45,878 bases of DNA from Tannockella sp964369175. Lineage in GTDB: Bacteria > Bacillota_I > Bacilli_A > Erysipelotrichales > Coprobacillaceae. The notes under the pieces are model-generated. The model saw only the letters and a list, made by a program, of their open reading frames with translations. It ran no database searches and had not been told where the DNA came from. The stretch covers positions 1-45,878 of the forward strand of contig CAYJEM010000006.1 in assembly GCA_964369175.1 (NCBI GenBank), read 5' to 3'. Positions 32,640 to 42,495 of this stretch are shown here, in pieces (position 1 is the stretch's first letter; every line of letters begins with the position of its first letter). Position numbers and translations under genes: made by a program.

Positions 32640-33445
32640 AACTGGTTAATCAACTCCTCTTCTTTCATATGCTCAATACAATTAACATTATTATTTATTA
32701 ATGCTCTACTCATCTTTATTGAAAACGGAACATCTAATGAAAGTTTTTCTAACTTATCACTATCATTTAAAATTTCGTTTGGTTTTCCTATTCCTTGGAT
32801 AACTCCATCATGTAACAAAATCACTTGATCACTTAAATTTGCTTCTTCTATATCATGTGTAATCGATATAATTGTAATATTATGTTCCTTATTTAACTGT
32901 TTTACTAACTCTGTAATCTCTTTTTTACCAATTGGATCTAACATACTTGTTGCTTCGTCTAATATAATAATATCTGGTTTCATCGCCAGTACTCCAGCGA
33001 TTGCTACACGTTGCTTTTGGCCTCCTGATAACTTTGTCGGTTCATGTTTCAAAAAGTCTTCCATATGAACTAAAGTTGCATATTTATTAATAATATCTGC
33101 CATCTTAGTAGGTTCAACACATTGATTTTCTAATCCAAAAGCAATATCATCTTGTACAGTAGCACCAATAAATTGATTATCTGGATTTTGAAAAACAATC
33201 CCAATACGGCTACGAACATCATACACTGTATCATGTGTTAATTGTATATTATCAACAATAATATCACCACTTTTACTTTCTAAAAGACCGATTAATAGCT
33301 TTGCAATCGTGCTTTTCCCACTACCATTATGCCCTAAAATTGTTGTATAACTTCCCTTAGGAATAGTAAATGAAACATTATCTAATGTACGCTCATCATC
33401 ATTATATTCAAATATTAAATTTCTTACCTCTACAATTGTATTCAT
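32615..33445 (-). CDS. ecfA1: ECF transporter ATPase EcfA1
   Basis: 276 residues. An ABC ATPase with Walker A GHNGSGKST, Q-loop FQNPDNQFIGATV, signature LSGGQKQR, Walker B DIIILDEATSMLD and switch His in ITHDIEEA. The QNPDNQF Q-loop and DEATSMLD are typical of EcfA1. ATG at 33443-33445 is chosen, with GGAGG 5 bases upstream; an in-frame TTG four codons earlier is unlikely. First gene of the operon, with a near-consensus promoter 25 bases upstream. Confidence 0.96.
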   Translation of the reverse strand: MNTIVEVRNLIFEYNDDERTLDNVSFTIPKGSYTTILGHNGSGKSTIAKLLIGLLESKSGDIIVDNIQLTHDTVYDVRSRIGIVFQNPDNQFIGATVQDDIAFGLENQCVEPTKMADIINKYATLVHMEDFLKHEPTKLSGGQKQRVAIAGVLAMKPDIIILDEATSMLDPIGKKEITELVKQLNKEHNITIISITHDIEEANLSDQVILLHDGVIQGIGKPNEILNDSDKLEKLSLDVPFSIKMSRALINNNVNCIEHMKEEELINQLCQLYLKK

Positions 33446-33469
33446 GATTACCTCCAAGTGTTCTAATCT

Positions 33470-33498
33470 ATTCTATTATGGATGGATAAGTAAGTCAA
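33470..33498 (-). promoter_or_regulatory. ecfA1-ecfA2-ecfT-truA promoter
   Basis: TTGACT (33493-33498), a 17-base spacer and TAGAAT (33470-33475) on the minus strand. Confidence 0.7.
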
Positions 33499-33513
33499 TA
33501 AATGTATGCATTC

Positions 33514-33542
33514 TTTACAGCTACATTTGTATTTGATATTAT
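33514..33542 (+). promoter_or_regulatory. Promoter of the pentapeptide-repeat gene
   Basis: TTTACA (33514-33519), a 17-base spacer and TATTAT (33537-33542) on the plus strand. It is back to back with the ecf promoter. Confidence 0.6.
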
Positions 33543-33566
33543 CTACTATAGATATGAGGTGATAAT

Positions 33567-34118
33567 ATGCAAAAAATATATGATAAACAAGACTTATATG
33601 ACTATCTTTATGAAGATTATACATTTATAAATTACAACGTTACTAATTGTTTGATTGAAGATTGCAACTTCAACAACTGTACGTTTATTAATTGTACTTT
33701 TGCAAGTAATAAGTTTAATAATACTAAACTTGTTGATTGTACATTTGTTGACTGCCAATTAATATCAATTGATTGGCATATATTAACAACAACTAGTAGT
33801 TTATTTTTACCTTTTAATAGCTTTAAAAACTGTTTACTTCGCTACAATATTTTTGAAAAACTACGACTAACGAAAGTGGATTTTTCTAATAATGAAATAC
33901 TTCAATGCACTTTTGATACATGCAACATGGAATTAAGTAACCTTTCAAGCACCAACTTAAGAGATACCCTATTTATCCGTTGTAACTTAAAAAAGAGTAC
34001 CTTTTTAAATGCCAGCAGCTATTCCATTGACCCACGATCAAATGATATTAAAGGTGCAACATTTGGCATGCTTGATATTGCTGGATTATTAGATTGTTTT
34101 GAAATAAATATTGAATAA
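33567..34118 (+). CDS. Pentapeptide-repeat protein
   Basis: 183 residues. Most of the protein is a right-handed beta-helix of pentapeptide repeats, visible as runs such as CNFNNCTFINCTFASNKF, LVDCTFVDC and CTFDTCNMELSNLSSTNLRD. A less regular stretch at residues 68-85 splits the helix. The C-terminus (FGMLDIAGLLDCFEINIE) resembles the helix that closes or dimerises Qnr-type proteins. Such proteins can mimic DNA and protect gyrase, but no activity can be read here. Ribosome binding site GAGGTG. Divergent from the ecf operon and transcribed alone. Confidence 0.88.
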   Translation: MQKIYDKQDLYDYLYEDYTFINYNVTNCLIEDCNFNNCTFINCTFASNKFNNTKLVDCTFVDCQLISIDWHILTTTSSLFLPFNSFKNCLLRYNIFEKLRLTKVDFSNNEILQCTFDTCNMELSNLSSTNLRDTLFIRCNLKKSTFLNASSYSIDPRSNDIKGATFGMLDIAGLLDCFEINIE

Positions 34119-34300
34119 TATCACAATATTCATACAGCTATCACCCTATTCTACATATAGATATTAACTATATTACTCAACTTATGTATCCTCTGCCTTC
34201 TATCAATTTCTATCTAATTATTATCATATTTCTATAAAATACGGGATGATGTATAATGCCGTCATAAAAGTTGAACTACAATATAAGCATGTTTATACAA

Positions 34301-34572
34301 ATGATTAACACATTCAAAGATCAATTCCGAATATAAAATAAGATTATTATATGTGTTTGGATACTTTTGATAAAGCATGTCATAACCAATATTTTAGTGT
34401 AGTAAGAGATGATGGAGTAGTAGCATCAGAGCAGGTTCTATGCTCTTATTTAGAAGAACGGTATTTTTACCAAAATTCAAATTCATATTGTAGTGGTATT
34501 TATCAACCGCAGGCTAGAAGAGAGAGCTTTGGGGAGCTACAAACATACATGCTTGAGGTTTGGGAATCATAA
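34301..34572 (+). pseudogene. Truncated copy of the secreted small-protein gene
   Basis: The reading frame 34351-34572 (73 residues) aligns with the C-terminal half of the protein encoded near 45.4-45.66 kb. Both share DK..HNQ.F.VV, DGV.AS, a LE.R segment, GIYQ.Q.RRE and end with WES. Upstream, an ATG at 34301 is preceded by sequence like that before the 45.27-kb start (TACAAATGATTAA), but the signal peptide and N-terminal third are missing, leaving a stop after ten codons. I read it as a deletion-damaged paralogue. Translation from 34351 has no ribosome binding site. The promoter-like TATAAT at 34252-34257 is also conserved. Confidence 0.65.
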
Positions 34573-34610
34573 TTTTATTAAATTTTCTTGATTTATCCAT
34601 TTTCCATACA

Positions 34611-35121
34611 ATGAATTTTTCTGTTACTATTAATTTAATGCTGATATTATTTTTTCTACAGTATAGTATCAATTACGTTATTCTTTTTTTGCAGTGGTAA
34701 GTGGTATCATATTTTATAAATCAAATAATACGATATCACAAATGTAATTATATCAAAAAGAGATTTTAAAACAGCTTATAGAAAATTCTCCAAAACCAAG
34801 CTAGCAGTATATGTTGCTTACTCTGTATTTGTAGTCTGGTTATATCTAAATATGTATAGAGCTCTTTCTCTAGGAGAAACAAGTAGTGCATTAATTGATG
34901 ATTTGCTAGGAAACACTTTTTATGTCAATCAACCATTTCTGTTCTTCATGATGACTGTTGTAAAGACAGTAGTTTATAGTAAAACGATATTGAGTAACAA
35001 CGTATGTTTATATATTGCTACTTTTTTTATATCTATAAATAATTTTGTATATATTCATAACAAGGATACATATATTTTTCCTATAAAAGAAAAACTGGAA
35101 GACATACTTGTCTTCCAGTAA
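34611..35121 (+). pseudogene. Decayed membrane-protein remnant
   Basis: Several hydrophobic stretches occur in two frames: FFAVVSGIIFYKSNN near 34690, then YQKEILKQLIENSPK in the same frame after a stop. From about 34795 they continue in the next frame as KTKLAVYVAYSVFVVWLYLN and on to 35121 with two further hydrophobic segments (QPFLFFMMTVVKTVVYSK and LYIATFFISINNFVYIH). Joining the frames gives a plausible polytopic membrane protein with one frameshift and stops. No ribosome binding site or full start is found. It follows the truncated secreted-protein copy as the 40-residue membrane peptide follows the other copy. Family not recognised. Confidence 0.4.
35085..35119 (-). terminator. Terminator of the surface-protein gene
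   Basis: ACTGGAAGACA (35094-35104) pairs perfectly with TGTCTTCCAGT (35109-35119). On the minus strand it is followed by TTTTTCTTTT. It may also stop plus-strand transcripts arriving from the remnant locus. Confidence 0.85.
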
Positions 35122-35153
35122 AAGCATAGAACCACTTCTTATATAAATAACAT

Positions 35154-38100
35154 TTAATATTGATTATCTGATTCTACATTTTTTTTGCTGATCATTACTA
35201 CTACAAATTGTACAACTACAACTAATACAAATGCAATTGTCCAGATATCTAATATAATCATCGGTTTTGTAATATCTTGTGTCATAATAAATAATACAAC
35301 TGCTACTATTGATGCTAATGCATTTACTGCCATTGTAGGACCTTTACGTCTAATAACTTGTTCTACTTTTTCATCTTCAATAGTTTCTTCTTTTGTTTTT
35401 TTCTTAGTTATAACTAAGTAAATTGTATACACAATTGAGATTATTGATAAAATTAAATTTAATAATGCCCAATTATCAATGCCACTATCGTTACCAAATT
35501 CTGGTATTGATGGTGTCGGTGTATCTTCATCTTCATCAACTTCTGAATCTACTTCATTATCTTCTTGATCATCTGGATTCGTTTCAGTTGCATCACCATC
35601 AGGTGTTTCAGTCACATTATCATCTGTCAATGGTTCTACAACCACAGGTGTTGGTGTAACAACTTCTGGTAAAGATTCAACTTCTACATCACCATAGAAT
35701 ACTGTGATTTCATAGTTGTTATTTATTAAAATATTTGCTACTCCATTTTCAGGTGTGATTTCAATATTTCCTGATTCACCTAATACAGTAAAGATAAGAG
35801 AAAGTACATCATTATGGATTCCATCAACATCATAAATACTATTTGTTAATGCCATAGTTACATCACCTAAGTCAGTATCATTAATAATTGCTGTTCCTTG
35901 GTTTGGTGTCGTTGCATTTGCTAATGCTTCATTTACTAATCCATTCAATTGATCAGCTGTTAATGATTGTCCATTTTGAGTTGAAGTACTTGGTAATGTA
36001 ATTGATACTGATCTTCTATTAACTGTCATTTTAAATGTAGTTTCATATACTTCGAAGTTATCAGCTTCAATGCGAACACCATACTCTTTAGTGTCTGATA
36101 CATTTATTGCTTGAATTGCATCTAATGCTAATTCATTTCCATAACTACCATCTTCATTTAACTCGTAATACTTGATATTAATTGCTGGAACTACTACGCC
36201 ATTTAGTGACGCAGTAACTTGACTTTCATCAAATCTCATTACTTCTCCATCATATACTTTTGTTAAATCGTTAGCTATTCCATCAATTACCAGTGTTGCA
36301 TTTGTGATTTCATAGTTCCCTTTTACTACGTTAAGTGCATAGTTATTTAAGTCAGTGTTCGCATTAGCGCTTGTTACATCTCCAGTTAATACACTTGTGT
36401 NNNNNNNNNNNNNNNNNNNNNNNNNNNNNNNNNNNNNNNNNNNNNNNNNNNNNNNNNNNNNNNNNNNNNNNNNNNNNNNNNNNNNNNNNNNNNNNNNNNN
36501 CTGTTCCATATTTTTTCGATGCATTATCAATTGTTACTGTTAATGCTCGTTTTGTGATTGTCATTTTGAATTTTACTTCTTGTTCAATAAACTTATCACT
36601 ACTTATTACTACGATGAACTCTTTTGTATCAGCTACATTTGTTACATTTACTTCACTTAAAGCGATTTCATCTCCTCTTGTTCCATCAGCTTTCACTGTG
36701 TAGTAAGTGTATGTTAATCCTTCTGTTACTGCTTGTCCTGATGCGTCTGTTACTTGTATATGTTGTTGGTCAAATTGTAATGCCACTCCATCATATTCTT
36801 TTAATTGATTTTCTCCTTCTGGATCAAATCCTGCAACTGTGATATCACCTTTTGTGATTTCATAGTTCCCTTTTACTACGTTAAGTGCATAGTTGTTTAA
36901 GTCAGTGTTCGCATTAGCGCTTGTTACATCTCCAGTTAATACACTTGTGTATTCTTTTACTGCATCGTATCTTCCGTTATCTGCTCCCATTCCTTCACGG
37001 CTAATCACTACATTGATGTCTTGTTCTCCTACTAATCCTACTTTTGTATAGCTTCCATAAACATCATCTGTTCCATATTTTTTCGATGCATTATCAATTG
37101 TTACTGTTAATGCTCGTTTTGTTACCTCTAATGTAACTATTAGTGGTTCACTACTTGTGTACCCATCTTTTGTTGCGACTACATATAATGTCTTTATTCC
37201 TACATTGATTTGTGTCAAATCAGTTACTTCTGTTGTAAGCTCAACATCACCATAATATTTGTACTCTACATCAGCAATTTCATTTTCATTAACTTTTGTT
37301 TTTAACATATCGTTTGAGAAAACAAGTGCTTCTCCATCATATGTTTTAGATAAATTTTCACCATTAACCTCAACAGTTGTTAATTCTAATTGTTGATTTG
37401 CAAATACTGCATAATATGTTACGGCACTTGTAACTGTTGATGGTACTACATCTGCTACAGTTGCCCCTTCTGTTAAAGACCAACCTACAAAGATCATTGT
37501 TCCATTTGTTGGTGATTTAACACTTGGCATAACCTGTCCATGTTCAACCTTTGTATTTAGTAATTCAGCATCTCCATTTTTGTAAATTACATTGTGTTCT
37601 ACTACAGAATATAATTTTGTTGTTTCAGCAGTAATTTTTTCTACTCTGCTTCCAGATGCATCTACCCAGTATTTGAATGTTGTACCTGTAGGTAATCCTT
37701 CTTCTGAAACTTTACTTGGGGCAGAGTCTACTTTTTCTTCAACATCACTATAAATTTCAGTACCTACATATCCAAAATAATCAACAAGTAACGTTTTATT
37801 TTGGAAGTAAACTTCGAACTTCGTATTGCTTGCAATAATTTTATAATCATATGAAGATGTTGACACTTCCCAATTCGTTTGTGCATTGATAATATTTTTT
37901 ACTTCTAAATTATTAATAATTTCACTAAATAAAATCTTATCTCCAAGTAGTGTATCTAAGACTACTTCTTCTTGCATCTTAACCCCTTCAGGATTAAAGA
38001 ATACTACTGTTGATTTTGCATCATTATTGATTGCTGTATAAGTAAATGTAAATACATTTTCTTCTACATTCATGCTTAAGAATTTTGCTTGAGTTACATT

Positions 38101-41004
38101 ACTTGTTAGTTTATATCCCTCTATATAAGGTGCATTTATTGATAATAATAATGCATTTGTTTTAAGGTTTTCAGTTTCCTTAATTGCTTCTCCTTTTTCA
38201 TTTACATATTCTATTGAATAGTTAAATTGAATTGTATCTGCTCTTGTATAGGTAAATATAATTTTGTCATTTTCACCTGTAATAGTTATAGACATCACCG
38301 GTTCATTTGCTTCATAAAAACCACTTGGCCATCCAGCACTTATTAATGCTGTTGACGTTAATGCACTAGCTTTTACTTCTTCACCTATTTTAGTTGTTGT
38401 AAATGTTTGTTTATATGTTTTTATTTCTGTACCTGTATCGTATTGATGAATAACTTCATATGCAAATACATCTGTATCTACCCAACTAGCAACCACATAC
38501 TTTTCTTCTTTAATTTCTTGTCCAAGCGCAAAGTAAGTATCTTCGCCTTCATCTCTTATTCCGTTTTTATTTTCATCCACAATCCATCCTGCAAACATGT
38601 ATCCATTGCGAGTTGGCGTGTATTCTAATGCATTACCAATTGTTCCATTTTTATCAATTTGTAATGTTACTGTTTCCAAAGTTTCATCTGTAACATTATG
38701 TTCTAGCTGCCCACCATCTGCAGAGAAATGTACATCATACTGTGGTGCAATCCATTTTGCAAAGAATGTAATTGCATCTCCAGCAACATTAGGCATTGTA
38801 TCTGATTGCCAGTTTACTGGATTTTTACATTCTGCTTCATAGTACCAACCAGCAAATGAATATCCAGTTTTTGTATTTACTGTTCCTATCGGCAAGTCTT
38901 TTGGTTCATATCCAGAAAGTTTTTCTTGATACAACACATCTGTTGCACCTGTAGGAACTGAAATTCCACCTTGCATATCAGTTGGCAATTGTAAATTAAA
39001 TTTTATATCACTACTTGATCTTGTGTAGAAAAATTTATAAATATATGTGCTTTCATTACTACCAGTGTACGTAAGTCCTTCCAACTCTTTTGGATTCACT
39101 CTACTATTACTAGTATACACGAATGATTGCGTAAATTCTTTTATCTCAACATACTGTTTACCACCATACATTATTTTTACGACACTAGAGTCTGTTACTT
39201 CATGTGGTAGCGCTTGTGCATAGTAGGCTACTGAATATGTCGATAAATTAGCTTTATTTGATAGTGAACCAGTCACTTTTATTGATGTATCATTTAATGG
39301 AATTAAATCTGCTGTAAATTTATTACGATGCGTTACATTCGCTGTTGTTCCATCAAGTGAAGCGTAAGTCCATCCGACAATTATTCTGTTATTTACTGCA
39401 GTCATATATTTTTGAGATGGCCAAATATTGCTAATATCTTGTTCATATTTTGCATACATTGTATACCCGTCTTTATCAATGTCTGCCGATGTCCCATTAG
39501 GGAAATTTACTTTAACCGTATCACTATTTGAACAAAATGTAATAGAGTATACTGTTCTTGTGTAATAAACATTGACAACTGTCGTTCCGTCTCCCAATAC
39601 TTCTTTTTTACCTGAATCATTCCATGAATATTTTGCATAATCACTACTATTTTTTCCAATGCTTTCAGTAAATGGACTTGTATTCATATCTGCAATATTT
39701 GCAATAGTTCCTGCAGTCCCTGTTGTTGTTTCTGTTTTAACATATGAATAATTATTTATGTTATGCAGCTCTGTTATATTGTTATTTAAATCTTGACTTG
39801 GCAATACATTAGGCTTTTCAACCCAATATACTACTGTATACTCTACTTCTTCACCAATCCACTTAGCTGTATAGACAACATTTTCTTTAGGCATAGTTGA
39901 TGGAAAATTACTTAAGTTTGCATTAATTGTAGTCCCATCGCTTCCTGTGTATCCATCAAATGTGTATCCATCGCGTGTAGGTTTAGCTGGTGCAGTAATA
40001 TTAGCCCCGAACTTTGCTGATATTGGTTCTACCTGTGTTCCATCTCCAGTAATAAATGTAATGAAATATATATCTCGTTTGTAATATATTTCTACTGTTG
40101 TGTTTTCTCCATCTATTAATACTTTTTGTTCAATGGGACCTTGTAATGTATACCCATCTACTGTAAGAGCCACACCTGCTGTATAATTTCCTGCAGTTCC
40201 TGTAGTTGTTGTAGTTTTGGAATTATCCACTTCATAATTACCTGATTCATTTTCAAAATAGTGCTTTACACTATACTCAACTTCTACTGCAGCTACAGCT
40301 TGATATTTTACTATAATTTCATTATCAGAGCTATTTGTAATTAACACTGTTGATTGATTACTATCAACTAGTTTTGCTCCACTTATAACTGGTGAATCGA
40401 CACTTATTTTATCTCCTTCAGTCACAAAATACTGTTTTGATGGATGTGCTTCTGTACCATCAATATATTCATATCTTACAATTTTCTCTGAAATAACTGA
40501 ATCTTCCATGTATACAGCATTTAAAGTTACTGCTTTTACCACAAATGGATCCGCTGCAAGTTCCTCTTCACTGTAATTTACTGTCACTGTATCTAAACTA
40601 ACCATTTCTCCATTTAGTTCCCAATGACTAAATTGTTTACCTGTTAGATTTAATGATGGTGATGGATTCCCACTACCATCAACAAGAGGATATGATACTC
40701 CACTATTTGTATAATGTGGCACCTCACTTGCAAGTGTTACATTTTCCCCCTCTTGGTTTTCTCCAATGAAGTTAACGTAAAATAATACACTGCTTGTATC
40801 ATTCTCGTTATATTTGGTTACTGGTCCCATATAACTACGATACTTTGTATTATCTCCTTCTTCACTAGTATTTTGAATAATTTCTTCTTGTTCTACTTGT
40901 TCATTATTTGAATTTTCAGTAGCAAAAACTGAAAAATTCACGCTTGAAAATGAAATTAAAATTGCTAATAACATCATCAAACATCTACTAATAACTTTAT
41001 TCAT
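35154..41004 (-). CDS. Giant surface protein with InlB/MucBP-like and MBG repeats, split by an assembly gap
   Basis: Predicted adhesin-like protein of about 1,950 residues. A signal peptide (to about residue 29, SVFA) is followed by an N-terminal domain, then MucBP-like and InlB B-repeat (Listeria-Bacteroides) units, recognisable by KPTRDGYTFDGYTG, VYTAKW, KTGYSFAGWYYEAE and PTRNGYMFAGW. Next come MBG-type domains marked by KTYDGEAL, KEYDGVAL and KVYDGEV, then a Pro/Asp/Glu/Thr-rich linker and a C-terminal set of three membrane helices with short loops. There is no LPxTG. A run of 100 N at 36401-36500 interrupts the frame inside a near-identical repeat. The frame is restored if the missing piece is 117 bases, as in the upstream copy. 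Start: GGGAGAG, 6 bases before ATG. It lies downstream of the small lipobox peptide gene. Confidence 0.9.
36301..37122 (-). repeat. Near-identical MBG repeat segments flanking the assembly gap
   Basis: Bases 36301-36400 match 36851-36950 with one difference. Bases 36501-36555 match 37068-37122 exactly. The repeat period is 567 bases (189 codons) measured on the right side of the gap. The unit encodes the segment from RALTVTIDNASKKYGT to NYALNVVKGNYEIT. The high identity explains why the assembly broke here. Confidence 0.9.
36401..36500. other. Assembly gap (100 N placeholder)
   Basis: Exactly 100 undetermined bases. The equivalent stretch in the other repeat copy, 36951-37067, is 117 bases. 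Only a length divisible by three keeps the surface-protein frame open, and 117 satisfies this. Confidence 0.95.
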
Positions 41005-41276
41005 AAAAACTCTCCCTTCTTTTTGTCTATAGTTTTACTTCCACACACTTATGACAAATTTAAACATCACACACTAACACACTATTATTATTACTTGTTT
41101 GAATTGAATTATTTCATATTCACATATAACTGATAGAATAAAATATTTACTATTTTATCGTATCTATGTTTTCAAGTAATTGATACGAAATTTGGAATTT
41201 AAATCCCTCTACTAAACTATTGTTATTTTTAATTACTTTTTAATCTACATCAGTACTTGCTTTTATTTTAAGCTTG
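41005..41276. other. Intergenic leader between peptide gene and surface-protein gene
   Basis: 272 AT-rich bases with no convincing coding frame or terminator. Minus-strand GTGTGTTAGTGTGTGATG at about 41060-41080 is a short GT-rich repeat. TTGTCA near 41050 could be a -35, but no -10 at normal spacing was found. The absence of a terminator leaves co-transcription with the 51-residue peptide gene possible. Confidence 0.4.
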
Positions 41277-41432
41277 TCACCATATAGATTCGTTTGCTGA
41301 TATACAACTTGCATATCTTAACCCTAAACATTCTTGTGGACTTGCCACCATAGCAGGGATTGTGCACCCTATAAGCATGGATACTAACGTCGTAAATGCA
41401 CCCTTATAATTACCTATTTTTGTGTTATTCAT
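41277..41432 (-). CDS. Small secreted peptide or mini-lipoprotein, 51 residues
   Basis: Found by reading the gap between the response regulator and the surface-protein gene. ATG at 41430-41432 has a strong ribosome binding site, GGGAGGG, 4 bases upstream; the frame ends with TGA at 41277. The N-terminus MNNTKIGNYKG is positively charged, followed by AFTTLVSMLIGCTIPAMVAS. LIGC fits a lipobox (lipid on Cys 23), which would leave a 29-residue lipopeptide. Alternatively, cleavage after AMVA would release a peptide starting SPQECLGLRY with two Cys and a C-terminal Trp. No family recognised. It lies on the same strand as the giant surface protein and beside a two-component system, so a signalling or structural partner role is possible. 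Confidence 0.6.
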   Translation of the reverse strand: MNNTKIGNYKGAFTTLVSMLIGCTIPAMVASPQECLGLRYASCISANESIW

Positions 41433-41721
41433 TTTTCCCTCCCTTTTGTATTTTTATAATATTACTTCCTTAATACTACACTTAGAAGTGTAGCACATAT
41501 TTTTTCTATCCTTACAGTTCTTACAAAAATGTAAGGTTACAAATATTGCATGTTTATACTTCAATTTTTGTAAGAGCAATATAAATCAATAAAAAAGTAT
41601 ATAGTAATAATGTATTCCTAAAACCTTAAATCATGCTTTAAAGTTTATATTCAAAAAAAGGTGTACAAACTCAACCATGTTTTAAATATTCTATTAGCAA
41701 ATAGAATAAATTTCATTAAAA
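41433..41721. promoter_or_regulatory. Control region with repeated TGTAAG motifs upstream of the peptide gene
   Basis: Four exact copies of TGTAAG or its complement CTTACA occur in about 65 bases: 41511-41516, 41520-41525, 41530-41535 and 41569-41574, plus a GTTACA at 41536-41541. Two of them form the perfect palindrome CTTACAAAAATGTAAG (41520-41535). A separate 8-bp hairpin, CTACACTT/AAGTGTAG, lies at 41476-41493, between the motifs and the ribosome binding site. The arrangement looks like an operator, possibly for the adjacent response regulator. No firm promoter could be assigned. Confidence 0.4.
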
Positions 41722-41750
41722 TAAAAAAAGGATAACAAATTGTTATCCTC
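41722..41750 (-). terminator. Terminator of the response regulator gene
   Basis: GGATAACA (41730-41737) pairs with TGTTATCC (41741-41748), followed by seven T on the minus strand. Confidence 0.85.
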
Positions 41751-41790
41751 TTTCGATATATATGTTCGAAGTACTACCGGTTTTGCATAT

Positions 41791-42495
41791 TTACTCAAAG
41801 TATTCTAAGCAATATCCATGTGTACGGTCGTTAACCAATTCAAACACTCTATATTTCTCTAATTTTTTTCTCAATCTTGATAGTTGTGCCCAAAGAGCAC
41901 CTCCATTATTATTCATAGGTAAGTTCCATGCTTTTTCATATAAAGTTTCAGAACTCACTGGTTGATTTACATATTCAACTAATATTACTAGCAAAGAAAA
42001 TTCTTTACGAGTTAAATAAAGTATTTCACCATCTACTGTTGCTGCTGCCATCTTCAAATCAAGCTCTAATGGTCCAAGTTTCATGCTTTTCGAATTTTTA
42101 CTTGTCATTTCATCAGTTACAGCACGATTTTTCCTTTCAATTAGGCTTCCTGAAACACCAACCAATTCCTCAAAATCATAAGGTTTTGTCATATAATAAT
42201 CACAACCTGCATTAAGTCCAGCCACCTTATCTGTCACTTGTGTTTTTCCTGTTAAAAACAAGATAGGTACATCACTGGTATGGCGCACTTCTTGGCAAAA
42301 TTCAAAACCTGTTCCATCAGGCAACATGGCATCCAAAATAATTAAATCGTATTCATTTTTGGAAAAAAGATTTCTTGCGTCTTTCAATGTTTCAGCCCCA
42401 GACACATCATATCCTGAACGTTTTAATTTGCGACTAGCAAATCCCAACATTTCTACTTCATCTTCAACAATTAATATATTAGCAACTTTTTGCAT
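41791..42495 (-). CDS. OmpR/PhoB-family response regulator of the surface locus
   Basis: 234 residues. A receiver domain has acidic residues E11/D12, phosphoacceptor D55 in IILDAMLPDG, Thr in LFLTGK and Lys in MTKPYDFEE. A C-terminal winged helix follows (YLTRKEFSLLVILVEY, GALWAQLSRLRKKLEKY). The linker is Ser/Lys-rich. Transcribed divergently from the sensor kinase at 42971 and ended by its own terminator, so the two form a split regulatory pair. Likely targets are the peptide and surface-protein genes next to it. Ribosome binding site AGGAGAG. Promoter TTGAAA-17-TAGATT at 42574-42602. Confidence 0.93.
   Translation of the reverse strand: MQKVANILIVEDEVEMLGFASRKLKRSGYDVSGAETLKDARNLFSKNEYDLIILDAMLPDGTGFEFCQEVRHTSDVPILFLTGKTQVTDKVAGLNAGCDYYMTKPYDFEELVGVSGSLIERKNRAVTDEMTSKNSKSMKLGPLELDLKMAAATVDGEILYLTRKEFSLLVILVEYVNQPVSSETLYEKAWNLPMNNNGGALWAQLSRLRKKLEKYRVFELVNDRTHGYCLEYFE

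Noticed and set aside
34611..34700. A 29-residue hydrophobic peptide gene
   Set aside because: No ribosome binding site, in an AT-rich region where such frames arise by chance; treated as part of the decayed membrane-protein remnant.
35154..36530. The C-terminal part of the surface protein as a separate gene starting near 36530
   Set aside because: Its start is out of frame with the repeat to the right of the gap and has no ribosome binding site; the split comes from the 100 N placeholder.
36355..36703. Plus-strand frames running through the N stretch
   Set aside because: They are open only because N is read as any residue; both flanks are coding on the minus strand.
36301..37122. CRISPR or other regularly spaced repeat array
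   Set aside because: The repeats are long, protein-coding and few. No CRISPR-like short repeats were seen anywhere in the window.
41762..41965. Plus-strand frame over the response regulator
   Set aside because: Antisense to a clear winged-helix domain, with no start signals.
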